Assembly (NCBI GenBank): GCA_025331125.1
Contig: JAOALB010000109.1
Location: forward strand, 124,001 to 188,000
DNA length: 64,000 bases
DNA from: Mycogone perniciosa
Lineage: Eukaryota; Ascomycota; Sordariomycetes; Hypocreales; Hypocreaceae
Direction: 5' to 3'
The position numbers and the translations under genes are program-made. Below, piece after piece: positions 47,901 to 61,100 of this stretch (positions are counted from its first letter, which is position 1; the number at the start of each line of letters is the position of its first letter). The notes beneath the pieces were generated by a model. That model was not told the DNA's origin and did no database searches. It saw only the letters and a list, made by a program, of their open reading frames with translations.

Positions 47901-50315
47901 TTTATAATACCTTATAGATATATTCTTTATATTCTTTAAAGGTATTTAAGAAAATTAAGATATTATTTAAGTAAATAACTATAAAAATATTAAGGTACTC
48001 TTTTAATATATTATTAATTATTTTTTAGAATATTGCAGGGGCGTTAGTAAGGCTGAAAAGTATAACTAGGTATTTAAATAAGCTATATTTAGTTTAAAAG
48101 GCAGTTATTTATTTATATCTTTCTTTAATTCAGATAAAGTTATAAGCGCCTTTAAAATCTAGCACTATAAACCACTTCTTCCTATATAGTCTATCCTGTA
48201 ATTCTATAATTAACAGTAATAAAGTTCTATCTTTAACAGTAACTTTATTAAGCTATCGGTAATCTACAATTAACTATAGTTTACCTCTTTTCTTAAATAT
48301 AAATATAATAGGATAGCCTACTTTTAATAAAAAGGGTTAAATATATCCCTTAGCTAATATATTATCTAAATAGTTATATAAGCTTTTAAACTCTTTTTTA
48401 TTTAGATTATAAATTTTATAAAAGGTAGTGTTTATATTATCTTTAAGCTTAATTATATAGTCCTATTAGCTGTATTCTAGTAGCTTTATATTAAGTGTTT
48501 CTTTAAATAGTTTATTATAATTTTAATATTCTTTAAGGATATTTTATAGTTATTTTAGTAATATTATTATTTTAAAGCTTTTTATTTTAAATATTTTACT
48601 AATATTATTAAATACTTTCTATAAAAAGGCAATTATTTTTTAGATTTATCTATCTTTCCCTTTACTCTGCTTAAATCTTATTTCTAGGTAGATTATTTCT
48701 GTAATTAAACTAAAAGTAACTTTCTTAATTCCTTTTATTAGCTTATCCAGGGGTTCTATATCTTAAAATTTCTTCCCTGCAGCTAAGTCTTTTCTAATAG
48801 TTTTAATCGCTAAAGAAGCTTTGCTATTGCGCCAGTAAAGCTAGCCATTTTCCCAGTTAATATTAAAGTTATTGCGTTTTAACCAAAAATAACCAAGAAT
48901 AATATTATACCTATTAATATTCACTATATTGCAAAAAACTACTCCTTTGCATTTAGCGATTTTAAGTTTAAAATAATTAGTCTTTTACTTAACCTATCTA
49001 TTATTATATATAAAGGCTCCTCCTTTTACTTAATAAAATTAATATAGTTTAGTTTTCTCTTTTTAAAGTAACTATAGGCAATTTACAGTTATAAATGCAA
49101 TAAAATTGCCTATTGCTCTGCTATCTATTAATATATATAGCCGATATCCCTTAACTATTATCTTTAACTTAAAATATAGTAAATCTTTATTGTTATTTTT
49201 ATTATTTAATATTTCAAAAGATAGAATTTATTAATCGCTACTTTATAGCCCTTTTACAGGTAATATTAATTATTTCTTAATTCTTTTTATTTTATATAAA
49301 TTTTACAGTTAATTAAAGTTTCTTAAAGTAAATACTACCTTCTCCTATTATAGGCAGTTCCTTTATAAATAATAAAATTAAACTAGTTTCGATATAGCTC
49401 TTTTATAATTTAATTAATCTCTTTATCCTTTAAAGTAGGTTTATACCTTATATAATTCTATATTCGCTACTTTTAAAGTTTTTTTTATAGGTAAATAGTA
49501 TATTTAATAAAAGTAAAGTTTCTTTATTTAACTTTAAAAGTATAATTCTTCAAGTATACAGTATAGTTAAAGTATTTTCCTTTTTAAACTAAATTTATAA
49601 GTTTATTCTTTACAGTATATTCTTTACTAATATCATTAAAGATATTCTTTAATTCTTCCTTAAATTAGTTATAGTTAGCGAATATAAGCTGGGTCTACTT
49701 ATTAGCTTTGCTTTTATTATTAAAGTAATCCCTTTAAGTAAGTTTAAACCACTTTAAAGCGTTTCCTTTAAGTTATCCAGCAGCTAAAAAGACTTTATTA
49801 ATCTCTATACTAAAGCTAGTTAAGAAATAGGTGAAATAATTGCATAATTAAGTAAAAAATAATTAAAGTGTTACAGTACTTCTATTAAAAGGCTTAAAAA
49901 GCTGTATTTTAAGCAATTCTCTTAAATCCCTTAAAGGTCAGTTCCCTTTATACTTTAGTATAGGGTTTAGAGCAGGTAAGGCCTAATTCTATAAGATTAT
50001 AATAGTTGTTTACTGTTATTAAATTATCTGTTAAAGTTTTATATTTTTAGTAATTAAATATTAATAGCATTACTTTTATTTTATATAGTTAGCTTTTATA
50101 TATTAAAAGGCTTCCTCTATATAAATGTATAGTTATTTTATTTTATTAACTTTATCTTTATTTTCGCTTTAACTTATATTATTATTTCTGTTATTATCCT
50201 ATATTTAGCGAAAAGGTGGAATAGAGGGTAGAGTATTAGAAGAGGATACTGCAGCGGATATATTTACAGTATTGCTTAAGATTTTTAATAGCCTTTTAAA
50301 TAAAAGTCGTTAATA

Positions 50316-50703
50316 TATAATAATCCGGGTTAATCCTTAACAGTTAAACTAAAGTTTATAAGTTTATATTAATAGAGAGGTTAAAGATAAATACTAAGCA
50401 GGGTAATATAGTTACAATTCTGTAAAATAAGCGGTTCTAGTAAATATAATTTATTAACAACTATCTAAATAGCTATATTAAATAATTATAATTTATCTAG
50501 TCTTATATATAAAAGAGATATATAGTAAATATACTTAGATCGTTTAGATTATAGTAATTCTGTTAATCTAGGATTACGGTTTTATATAGTGATCCCTTTT
50601 ATAGGATTGCCCTTATAGCCGCAATCTATTAGTAATTAGTTAAAGGTTCTGACGTTCAGCCATAATCCCATAACCAGGTCTTTAATATAGTCGGGTTATA
50701 ATA
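50316..50703 (-). repeat. LTR of nested Gypsy, right copy
   Basis: Begins TATAATAATCCGGG, ends GGTTATAATA before the CTCCT duplication. Confidence 0.8.
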
Positions 50704-52200
50704 CTCCTCCTGCCTTAATATAATTATTTTCTATACTTAAAATAAAAAAGCTAGGAATAAAGTAATTCCTGCTATTTACTAAATAAATAGTATTATAGGT
50801 ATTAAAGAGAGTGCTTTAAAAGAAGCAGTAAAGCGTATCTTATATATTAATATATATTAATACACTTATTATATATACTATAAGGCTTGCATCTTTTTTA
50901 TTAATTAGGTTTAGGGAGATTAAGGCAGTTATAACAGTTAAAGCTGTATCTCCTTAAGTTAAGGCTATAAAGTTAATACCTTTTTTACTAAGCTTATTGC
51001 AGAGTATATACTATTTATCTTTTCAGAGGCAAGTATAAATTTCTGCAGTTTATTGCAGGTTAAGGATATATTTCCTTTTTTTATTTGGTTTTCCTTTAAG
51101 TGCAGCTAATAGTATACTATAGTCCTTTAAAGGCTAATTATACCTTTCCTATCTATATAAGTATTCTTTCCTAGCAAAAGCTTTTAAATATATACTATTA
51201 TTTACTATAGCTTTATTTAAGCAGTTATTAAATATTATATAAAGTCTATAAATATAATTTTCTGTATTTTATATACTATTTAGGAAAGGTTAACTAAATT
51301 AATTAAAAGAGAAAATCTTAACGGTTTTACTGCTTTTAATTTAACTGTCTATATAATATAAATAATATAAAATAAAGTTTAGGGTATAGTATACTCTAAT
51401 AACTTTTAAGAAAGCCCTTTAAGCAGCTATTCCTATAACTTTAAAAAGCTTATACTTTACTGCATTTATATAAATACGCGCCTAGTTTATATACTATACT
51501 TCTAGCTTTAAATTCCTATATTTTATATTATATAAAATGCATTTATATAAAATCCGCACTTTTTTATATATTATATCTTTATAAAGAGCTAATTGTTTTT
51601 TAAGCTTCTTTATAATCTAATAAATAGTAAACTTAACGTTTAAACTTTTATTAGTTTTATTAGCTGCTTTAATAGCAGTAAAGGCTAAGGCTATAGCTTA
51701 GGTTGCAGCTTTAAAGTCTATAAAGATTAAACTGTAAATGCTAGTATTAACTGTCTTTTATATCTATTTAAGGACTACTGCCTTAGCCTTCCTCTTTTTA
51801 ATATATAAAGTAATAGTGTATTAATACTTATAAAGCAGATTATTATAATAAATAGAGATATCTATTAAAGTAGCTTTTTTTCTAAATACTTTTAAGGCAG
51901 TTTTTTTTACTTTAGCTAAAATAGGTAGCTTTAAAGCAGGGAAATAGTTATTATCTTAATTAAAGAGATTAAGATTAACTTTATTCTAGATTCTTGCAGT
52001 AGTTATATAGTTATTTAAAATAGTAATCTATTTAATTTACTATATTATTAAATTTAGCTTTATAAAGGTAATATTTCCTATATTATTTATTATAGAAAGT
52101 AGCTTTAAAAGCTTAAAGGCGAAAGGAAAAAGTAAAGGTAAAAATATAATATTAAGGGAAGTTTCTAGTAACTTGAGTAGTTACTACGCGGGCTTATAAC

Positions 52201-52474
52201 TGTCGCGGAGCGCGGTATAGCTATATAGAGTATAGAGAGAAATGGGAATAAAGCTTAATTGTTATAATAAATATACTGTAATGGCCTCGCTATATATATA
52301 TATAGCTAATATAAAAGAAAACATAAAATATATATATTATAAGCGCCTATATAGTCTAATATATCGCTTACGCGATATATATATCAGCTAGTATCTGCTA
52401 TATAAGCAGATGAAAGCTCTTAAGCGCTAAAAAGCGCTAATAAGTGGTAGGTCCTTAGCCTACCTAACCTAACA
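52201..52474 (-). repeat. Copia LTR, right copy
   Basis: Begins TGTCGCGGAGCGCGG, ends CTAACCTAACA; less mutated than the left copy. Confidence 0.8.
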
Positions 52475-54117
52475 CTATATAAAATACTTTTTAAAATTTA
52501 ATTATATTTTAATATACTAGAAAAGATTTAAAAATAAATAAGTAAATATATTTAGCAGATAAGCTAACTATAACTAAAGAAAAAGTAAATATATTAAATA
52601 GATTTTAAAATAAACCCTTAAAAAACATTATTAATAAATAGTACTTTAAGCTATATATAAAGTATTTAATAATAATATTATACTAAATGCCTAAAAGATA
52701 TAAAGTTTAATAATAAAAGAATTTAACAATAAAATAGAAAAATTTAAATCTTAAATAAAGGTTAGAAAAATATAATTATAAAAGTTTAGTAATACCTAGT
52801 ATATAAATATAAAAGTATTTGCAAGACCTGTAAATAAATATAAAGGTATTTTAAATTTTAAAGGCTTAAGAAAATAATGTAAGATATTATTTTTTACTGT
52901 ATAACTTATAAAATAGTTAAACCTTTAAAATATAAACTATACAGTAAACTTTAACCTTTGCTAGTACTAGAATAACTATAAGAATTGATTTTATTAAACT
53001 TTATTATTCAACTACCATTATCTATTAAACTAAGATTAAAGATTAAATATAATAGTATTTTAATAATTATAAATTAATTTATTAAATACTTTTACTTCTT
53101 TTTATATAAAAAAGTAATAAATATAAAAACACTAGCTTAAATATTTTTGCGATTTATTATAATTAACTATATAATTCTAGCTAAAATTATTTTTAATTAA
53201 AGATTAACTTTTATGTTTAAATTCTAGTAAGTATTTATAAATTAACTAAGTATAAATTATAAGTTTAATACTATATATTACCTATAAATAGACAGATAAA
53301 TAAAATGTATGAATTGAGTTATTAAAGCTTATTTAAAAAGTTATATTAACTTTAATTAAAACAATTAAGTAAAGAAGTTACTAATTATATAAATATCTTA
53401 TTATAGCGATATTTTAAAGTTAACTAAACTTAGCCTTATATATATTAACTATAGCTTTACGCTAAATATATATAAAGGGCTGAAGAAAAGCTTATATATT
53501 AATAAAGTATAAATTAAAGTCAAAAATATAAAGCAGTTATATAAAGAAATATAAGTATACTTTTACTTTATATAAAAAAGAATAAAAAAGTATATTAATA
53601 TATATAAATTAAAGGGATTAATTTTTAAAGAGGGAGATATAGCTTACCTATACTATTATCTATTAAGAAAAATAACTATAAATATTAAATTAATGCAATT
53701 AAGTAATAAATTGGATTTTAAAAAACTTGGACTTTATTTAGTTAAAAAGATTACTTTAAAAGTTACTTATAAACTTATGCTATTAAACAATATCCAGATT
53801 TATTTAATATTTTATATTTTACTACTTAAAAAAGTATTATAAAATAAATTAAAGAATAAATTAATTATAGATTTAATTAAGGTTTTAGCAGTTAAAGAAA
53901 AATATAAAGTTAAAAACGTTAAAGCTATAAAAGCAGAAAATAATAAATGCTAGTATTTAGTTAAATAAAGAAACTATAAAGAAAAATATAACTCCTAGAA
54001 ACCAATAGAATATTTAAAGAATACCTTAATAAAACTTTAATACTTTTATTAAAGTTTAAGTCTTTTAGCGGAGGGTCATTAAATATCGCGTTTTAATTAA
54101 GTATATCTACGCCGCCA

Positions 54118-55137
54118 GAAAACTAAACGTTAATAACAGCCTTTAACTTAATGCATTTAAACTCATTTAACTTATTTAATAAATTAACGCTATAACGCAA
54201 TATCTTAACTTTACGCGACTGCATTTATAACTGCTACTCGCGAAAATAACTTAATTGCGCAAAACGCTTATTTATTAAAGCAGTTAATACTATTATTTAT
54301 TACTGCTATTTTAATAACTTACACTTAATAGCGCGCTCTTTATTTTTAATATACTCCTTTTAGCCGCTAAATAATATACTATAAATATTAAAGATAACCT
54401 ATAATAACTAAAGAGGAAAAATATTAGCTGCTAAAAAGATACTATTTCTATTATGTATTTTACCTTAATAGGTATATTCTTTATAATAAAAATAGCCTAT
54501 AGCTATTTTATAGGAAATACTATACTTTTTATAAAATAAATATAATATAATAAAGATAATAATAATATTAATAATTAATATAGCTGTAGTATAATTCTGT
54601 AAGGATTTAGTAGGTTTAGAAACTTTTTACTGTTTTGCAATATTATAAAGTATAGTTAAATAGGAATAAAAAGAAATTAAAAGGAAAAAGAATTTATAAA
54701 AAAAAAGGGGACGGCTATATAATAAGTCTTAGGGATAAAAGTAATAGGAAAGGGATATTATATTATGACCTGACTAGGCTAAGGCCTAGGTTTAGAGGAA
54801 TATTAAAATAATAGGCTAATAGGAATATAATCACTAGGGTATATACTAAATTACTAATAATTAAGGATATATATAAGTAATTATAAACCTTAAATTATTA
54901 GGAATACAGCTATATTCTTTAATAATTATTATAACTCTCGTTTATATATATATAACTGGCTTATTACTTATTTAATATAGTTACTTAAATAGTTATTAAC
55001 AATTATATTTACTAGAACTGCCTGTTTTATAGAATTGTAACTATATTACCCTGCTTAGTATTTATCTTTAACCTTTCTATTAATATAAACCCTGTAAACC
55101 TTGGTTTAACCATTAAGAATTAACCCGGATTGTTACA
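54118..55137 (+). repeat. Duplicated 3' end of Gypsy B: internal 3' part plus LTR (54771-55137)
   Basis: Matches 57175-58182 over its whole length in direct orientation, so the second Gypsy carries its 3' end twice with about 2 kb of other sequence between. Both copies share a palindrome-free AT-rich internal part followed by a type B LTR. Confidence 0.7.
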
Positions 55138-57174
55138 GTTTATCTCCTTTAAAGGATTCCTTTAAAGCGTTATTTATAGAGTTATTAAGATCGGCAACCT
55201 TTACTGCAGAGCGGGCTAGTAAGCTTTCCTTTAATAAGCCGTTAAGGATATTTATTAAATTGATTTTATTTTAGGGGGGCTTTATTGCAGGGGCAGGGGG
55301 TATTGTCCTGCTTAAAGGGAGGGGGCTTTAGATTTAGGCTTTAAAAGCGGGAGCAGTAAGGGATCCAGCTAAGATGGCCTAGGGAGCTCTTCCCTTAGGT
55401 ACGCCTAATCTAAGCTTAGGGATAAAGGGGGCAAGGTACCTTTTCTAGAATTCCTAAGTTTTAAGTTCTTTAATACTCTTAAATTGTTTTTTAATAGTAT
55501 ATACTTTTACACTATCTTTAATAATTAAGTGTATATAGTAGTTTAAAGTATTAAACTAGTAAAGACTAAGGCAATTAATATATTAGGTAAGGTTATTGCA
55601 GTTTTTATTTTTATTAGCGTATTGGAAGGCAGGCTTACTGCACTTTTTATATTATATAGTTCTAGTATACCTTTAAAGGTTATAAAAGCCGAGGCACCTA
55701 TTGCATTAAGTTACCTATACCTTTTAAATCCAAAGCTCTGTTAAAGCTAAGCAGTTAAAGAGTTTAAAGTATATTTTAACTTCCTTTTTAAAGGAGATAA
55801 AGTAGTGGTAGGTATTAATAGTTTTACTAAAAAAGGCCTTTTAGTAAAAAATTAAAGGTTCTTTAAACCTAATACTTTTTTAAGCTTTAATTAAAATTAA
55901 TGTATTAATAAAGAAAGTGCTTAAAGTATTAATATAGTATTTCAGAATAACTTATATAAGAAAACTCTTTTATATATATACTTCCTTAATCTTTAGGCCG
56001 CTAGCCTTTATAATTAAGCTTAAAGCGAGGATTATTTTTTCAGTTTTATTATTCCTCGCTTATAGTATAAAGCCGGATTTTACTTTTAAAAGTAAATAAT
56101 ATCTTTTTTATTAAGTTTTTTAATTTTAATAACTTCCTATTTAGCTTTAATAGCAGTAATTTTCCTTTAATTATAGTTTAGCGGGATATAAAGGAATATT
56201 TTATTATTAGGTTTTTTAGTTATTGCATTTTGTTTTTAGGTTTTAGGTTTTGCAATAAGGGCTAGCCCTTTATTATTCTTTAAAGTAAAATTGCTTTTTT
56301 TTTTATTAAAGGGTTTTTATTTATACTTTTAGCTGCAATTATAGCTTATATAACTTTCTTTAGGCTATTAGTCTCTAGCAAAGCGCTTAAGTTAGTTTAA
56401 GTTAAAGGGTAAAGTTTAATTTATTATTGTTTATTATTTTAATAGGTCTTTTTACTAACTAGCTGTATAGTTATTAGTTAAGCTAGAGGGGGGTTCCTAT
56501 TTAACTTCTCAGGGTCTACAAAGGCCTTTAAAGAAAGGAGGCCTTTAAAAGCATTAGTAAGCGCCTTACTTGCCTATAGGGCGGCCAGGAGATAATATTT
56601 TCTTTAATACTTAGCTAGGCAGTTATTAATAGCTTAGGCTACTAAAAATAAAACTTTTTATTTAGTTTTCTAGATTGTATTAATTTTTTTGATTTATATA
56701 CAGATTTTATAAGCTGCAGTAGACTATTTACTGTTATTAAAGGCAGGTACTTTTATTAGCCTGCTTTAAAGGGAGGAAAAGAGGCTTTCCTAGGTCCCTT
56801 TTAAAAAGAGAGAGACGCTAGGTTTTATATTAAAGCCGAAATTAAATCTAAGGATATTAGTTTTAATATATTTATTATTAATACAGTATTTTTTAAACAT
56901 AAATAAAAAGACTATAATCTCCCTTTACCTTAAAAGTAAAGGAATACCCTTTTTCTTAAGTTACTAAAGTGCTGCCTGCCTAGCGGCAGTAAAGTATAGT
57001 TATCTTTAGTTTACTTAAAGTTTAATAGCGTTTACTATCTTTCTCTAAATGCCTAGGAGGGGCGAGGGAGTATTGTTAAGCTTGTTTTTCTTAATAGCTA
57101 ATTAAGAGGTTATAAATCTTTTAGTAAGTAAGTACCTAAAAGGTAGGGTACCTGTAGGTGTAGGAGGGAAGCTT
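55138..57174 (-). mobile_element. RIP-degraded segment, possibly a LINE ORF1 (EKA-like)
   Basis: This block is not LTR-retrotransposon sequence and is moderately less TA-rich than its flanks. On the minus strand near 56180-56270 one reads ALIAKPKT-KQNAITKK followed by KIFLYIP, and further on VKSGF-L. These resemble the R-F-RIP...VKSGFAL pattern of ORF1 proteins of fungal Tad-type LINEs and the EKA proteins derived from them. Its 57174 end matches the sequence beside the MBL-fold fragment at 34650. Assignment tentative. Confidence 0.4.
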
Positions 57175-58182
57175 ATAAATAATAGCCTTTAACTTGGCGC
57201 GCTTAAACTCATGTAACTCGTTTAATAAATTAGCGCTATAATGTAATATTTTAACTTTATATAACTGCACTTATAACCACTACTTATAAAGATAATTTAA
57301 TCGCGTAAAACATTTATTTATTAAAGCAGTTAATACTATTATTTGTTACTGCTGTTTTAATAATTTATATTTAATAGTATACTCTTTATTTTTAATATAC
57401 TCTTTTTCAGCTGCTAGACAATATACTATAAATATTAAAGATAACCTATAATAAATTAAAGAGGATATATACTAGCTGCTAAAGAAATACTATTTTTATT
57501 ATATATTTTGCCTTAATAGGTATACTCCTTATAATAAAAATAGCTTATAGCTATTTTACAGGAAATACTATACTTTTTACAAGATAAATACAGTATAATA
57601 AAAGTATTAATGGTATTAATAATTAATATAGCTGCAGTATAATTCCGTAAGGATTTAATAGGATTAGAAACTTTTTACTGTTTTGCAATACTATAAGGTA
57701 TAGTGAAATAGGAATAAAAAGAAGTTAAAAGGAAGAAGATTTATAAAGAAGAGGGATAGCTATATAATAGGTTTAAGGGATAAGAATGATAGGAGGGGGA
57801 TATTGTATTATAACTTAACTAGGCTAAGGCCTAGGTCTAAAGGAATATCGGAATAATAGGCTAATAGGAATATAATTACTAGGGTATATACTAAATTACT
57901 AATAATTAAGGATATATATAAGTAATTATAAACCTTAAATTATTAGGAATATAGCTATATTCCTTACTAATTGTTATAACTCTCCTTTATATATATATAA
58001 CTAGGTTATTATTTATTTAATATAGTTATTTAAATAGTTGTTAATAAGTATATTTACTAGAACTACCTATTTTATGGAATTGTAAGTATATTACCCTGCT
58101 TAGTATTTATCCCTAACCTCTTTATTAATATAAACCTTGCGAACCTTGGTTTAACTATTAAAAATCAACCCAGATTATTATA
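57175..58182 (+). repeat. 3' end of second Gypsy, outer copy, with LTR 57806-58182
   Basis: Direct repeat of 54118-55137. Its LTR is the one that pairs with 35233-35609 by length and by the TTCTA target duplication. Confidence 0.7.
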
Positions 58183-61100
58183 TTCTAGTAAATGCAATTA
58201 TATTAACAACTCTCTAAGTAACTATCTTAAATAATTATAACTTATTTAGTCTTATATATAAAGGAGATATATAGTAAATATAATTAGATTATATATAGAT
58301 TATAGTTATATTAGATTACTTTAGCTTATATTTTGTAATTTAAGTAATTTATAGTTTATAGTAATCTACGTAATCTTTTTTGATTAAATACTTATTTTAT
58401 TATTCTTTTAAGGTATATACTGCCTTAAACCCTTTATGCAGCTATAAAAGGGTTAGGTTATAATATAATATCCCCCTCCTAGTAATTTTATCGCTAAAAC
58501 TTTACCTATCCTATATAAATACTATACCTCCCTTTATAAGTATAATATTCTTTTTCTTTTTCCCTTTTTATATATATAGTACTAATAATATAAATTATAT
58601 TAAAAAGGCTTATTCTTTAAAGGCCCTTTAGCGTTTAGCCTTTATATCTTCTATTAAAAAACTAGGTTTTAAAACTATACTTTATTTATATTATTATTCC
58701 TATAGTTATACTTATAAAATAATAGACAGGGTATTTTAGTATTAAGAATATATTTAATAGGGGCGCTTTTATAATAGTTCTAAAGTACTGGTAAATACTT
58801 ATAAATATTTTTATCTTTTTTATTATCTTTCTGTTTTTTTTGATTTATTTAATATCTTAAATTACTTTAAAGTATAAGCGATTAAAGGCGCAGGAATAAA
58901 AGGCAGAGCTTAAATTAACAGAATTATATCGCAAATCTTTAAAAGCTTTAATGCAATTAATTTATTTTTATACTTAACGCAAGGTATTAGTAATAAAAAA
59001 GGCAAAGATAGTGAATCTTAAGTTAAAAAGTATAGATAAGCTGGATAAGGCTGAATATTGTAAAGTAGAGGCTATTATAAATATATATTCTTTTAGGGCT
59101 GTTAATGTAATTAACTAGACTGCTTTTAGGCTACTTAATCTGTTATTAGTAAGTTAAGACTTTAATAGAATTATTATCAAGTTGTCTAAAAGTATTTAAA
59201 GTATTCCTTAAATTCCTAAAAGTTATATTCCTCTTTATAATTCCTTTATTTTACTAAATATTAGCGTTTATTATCTTTTATTCTTATAGCTTTTATTTCT
59301 TTAACTGCGAAAACTTTAATTAAATTTATAATTAAATTTATAATTAATATATTTCTTAATTTATTTTATAATAGTTTCTTAAATAGTAAAATATAAAATA
59401 CTATATAAATCTAAATACTATTTAATAATAGAAGTTTATAAATAACTTTTAAAGTAATCTTTTTAATTAAATAAAGTTTAAATTTTTTAAAATTTAATTT
59501 ATTGCTTAGTTATATTATTTTAATATTTACAGTCTTTTACTTTAGTAAATATTAATATAAGTAAACTATTTCTCCCTCTTTAAAGATTAATCCTTTTAAT
59601 TTATATTTATTAGTATACTTTTTTATTCTTTTTTATATAAAGTAAAGGTATACCTGCATTTCTTTATTTAATTACTTTATATCTTTAGCTTTAATATATA
59701 CTTTATTAATATATAGGCCTTTCTTTAACGCTTTATATATATTTAGCGTAAAGCTATAGTTAATATATATAAGGCTAAGTCTAGTTCACTTTAAAATATT
59801 GCTATTATAAAATATTTATATAATTAATAACTTCTTTATTTAATTATTTTAATTAAAGTTAATATAACTTCTTAAATAAACTTTAATAATATAATTAATA
59901 TATTTTATTTTTTTATTTATTTATAAATAATATACTATATTAAAGTTATAGTTTATACTTTAAAGGATTAACTATTTTATTAATTATATAGCGCAAAATA
60001 ATATTTTATATTATTTTCTTAAATCCTTAAAACTTAAAATACCTTTAAACCTATTTATAAGTCTTGCAAATACCTTTATATTTATATACTAAAGATTAAT
60101 AAACTTCTATAACTATATTCTTTTAAAGTTTATGTAAAATTTAAATATTTTTATTTTATCTTAAATTCTTTTATTATTAAACTCTATATTTTCTAAAAAT
60201 CTATTATTATTTTAAGTAATATAGTGCTCTTTAATATATTAAAGTATAATATTATTATAAAATACTTTATATATAGCTTAAAGTGTTATTTATTAGTAAT
60301 ATCCTTTAAAGGTTTATTTTAAAATTTACTTAATATACTCGACTTTTCTTTAATTATAGTCAGTTTATTTATTAAATGTATTTATTTATTTACTTTTAAA
60401 TCTTTTCTAGTAAATTAGGATATAGTTAAATTTTAAAAGGTATTCTATATAGTGGATCTTCCTTTTAAAGAGTTATTAAACTATTATAAAGTATATAATA
60501 TTTTTATAGTTAATATATACTTTAACTTTATATATTCCTTTTAATAGGTAATATTACTATTTTTAAAATATAAAAATAATAGTAAAGAATTCTTTATTAT
60601 ATATTAAATAGTTTAGTTTTGCGCTATATAGTGCTTTAAAGTAAAAGGCAATAAAGTATAGTTTACTGTTTTTATCCTTTTAATTAAATTAAACTTTTAT
60701 AGTAAAGTTAAAAGTATTAATTTTAACTTTTATTTCTTTAAATAAGTTAAATATAATAAATATAGGTTTTTTTAAAATAAGCTATTTAAGTTTATTAAAG
60801 CCTTCCTATATATTTAATACCTATAAAAACTTTTAATCTTTTTTAATAAATTTATAAAGTATTTATATAATATTTTTATAGTTTTTAATAAATTATTAAT
60901 AATAGTTAGCGAGTTTTAAAAAGCTTTAGATTTCTTTAATTATTATAAATATAGGCTAGTCTTTTACTGCTTATACTTTTAATAAATTTATATAAATTTC
61001 TTTAAAGGTAATAATATACTTTAAAAAAGTAATTTTCTACATATAAAATTTATATTTTATTAATTTTATAAATAGTTTAATATTTTATAGTATTTATAAT

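Larger units (their letters stand above)
44550..50703 (-). mobile_element. Third Gypsy element, nested in Copia, internally deleted
   Basis: LTRs at 44550-44934 and 50316-50703 are of the copy-1 type. Perfect 5-bp duplication CTCCT at 44545-44549 and 50704-50708. The internal order matches copy 1 but about 1.34 kb (equivalent to 20525-21865) is missing at 49505. Minus orientation. Densely RIP-mutated. Confidence 0.85.
39090..52474 (-). mobile_element. Copia (Ty1)-type LTR retrotransposon, with a nested Gypsy
   Basis: LTRs at 39090-39363 and 52201-52474 (274 bp each) start T(G/A)TCGCGGAGCGCGG and end TTAATA / CTAACA on the plus strand. On the minus strand the RT motif reads FYINNILIIY near 41735, the RIP form of the Copia YVDDIL core, and a run of six G adjoins the left LTR as polypurine tract. 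Both show minus orientation. Without the nested Gypsy it would be about 7.2 kb. No matching target duplication is visible (AATAA left, CTATA right). Confidence 0.75.
35233..58182 (+). mobile_element. Second Gypsy element (LTR type B), plus orientation, with later insertions
   Basis: End LTRs at 35233-35609 and 57806-58182 are both 377 bp and the 5-bp duplication TTCTA flanks them. Internal parts 35610-39089 and 52475-54770 match Gypsy copy 1 in inverse orientation, so coding is on the plus strand. About 1.1 kb that would correspond to 18286-19390 of copy 1, including the RT catalytic motif, is missing at the Copia boundary. The LTR shares its 3' half (R/U5 side) with the other Gypsy copies but has an unrelated 5' half (U3). 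Confidence 0.75.
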
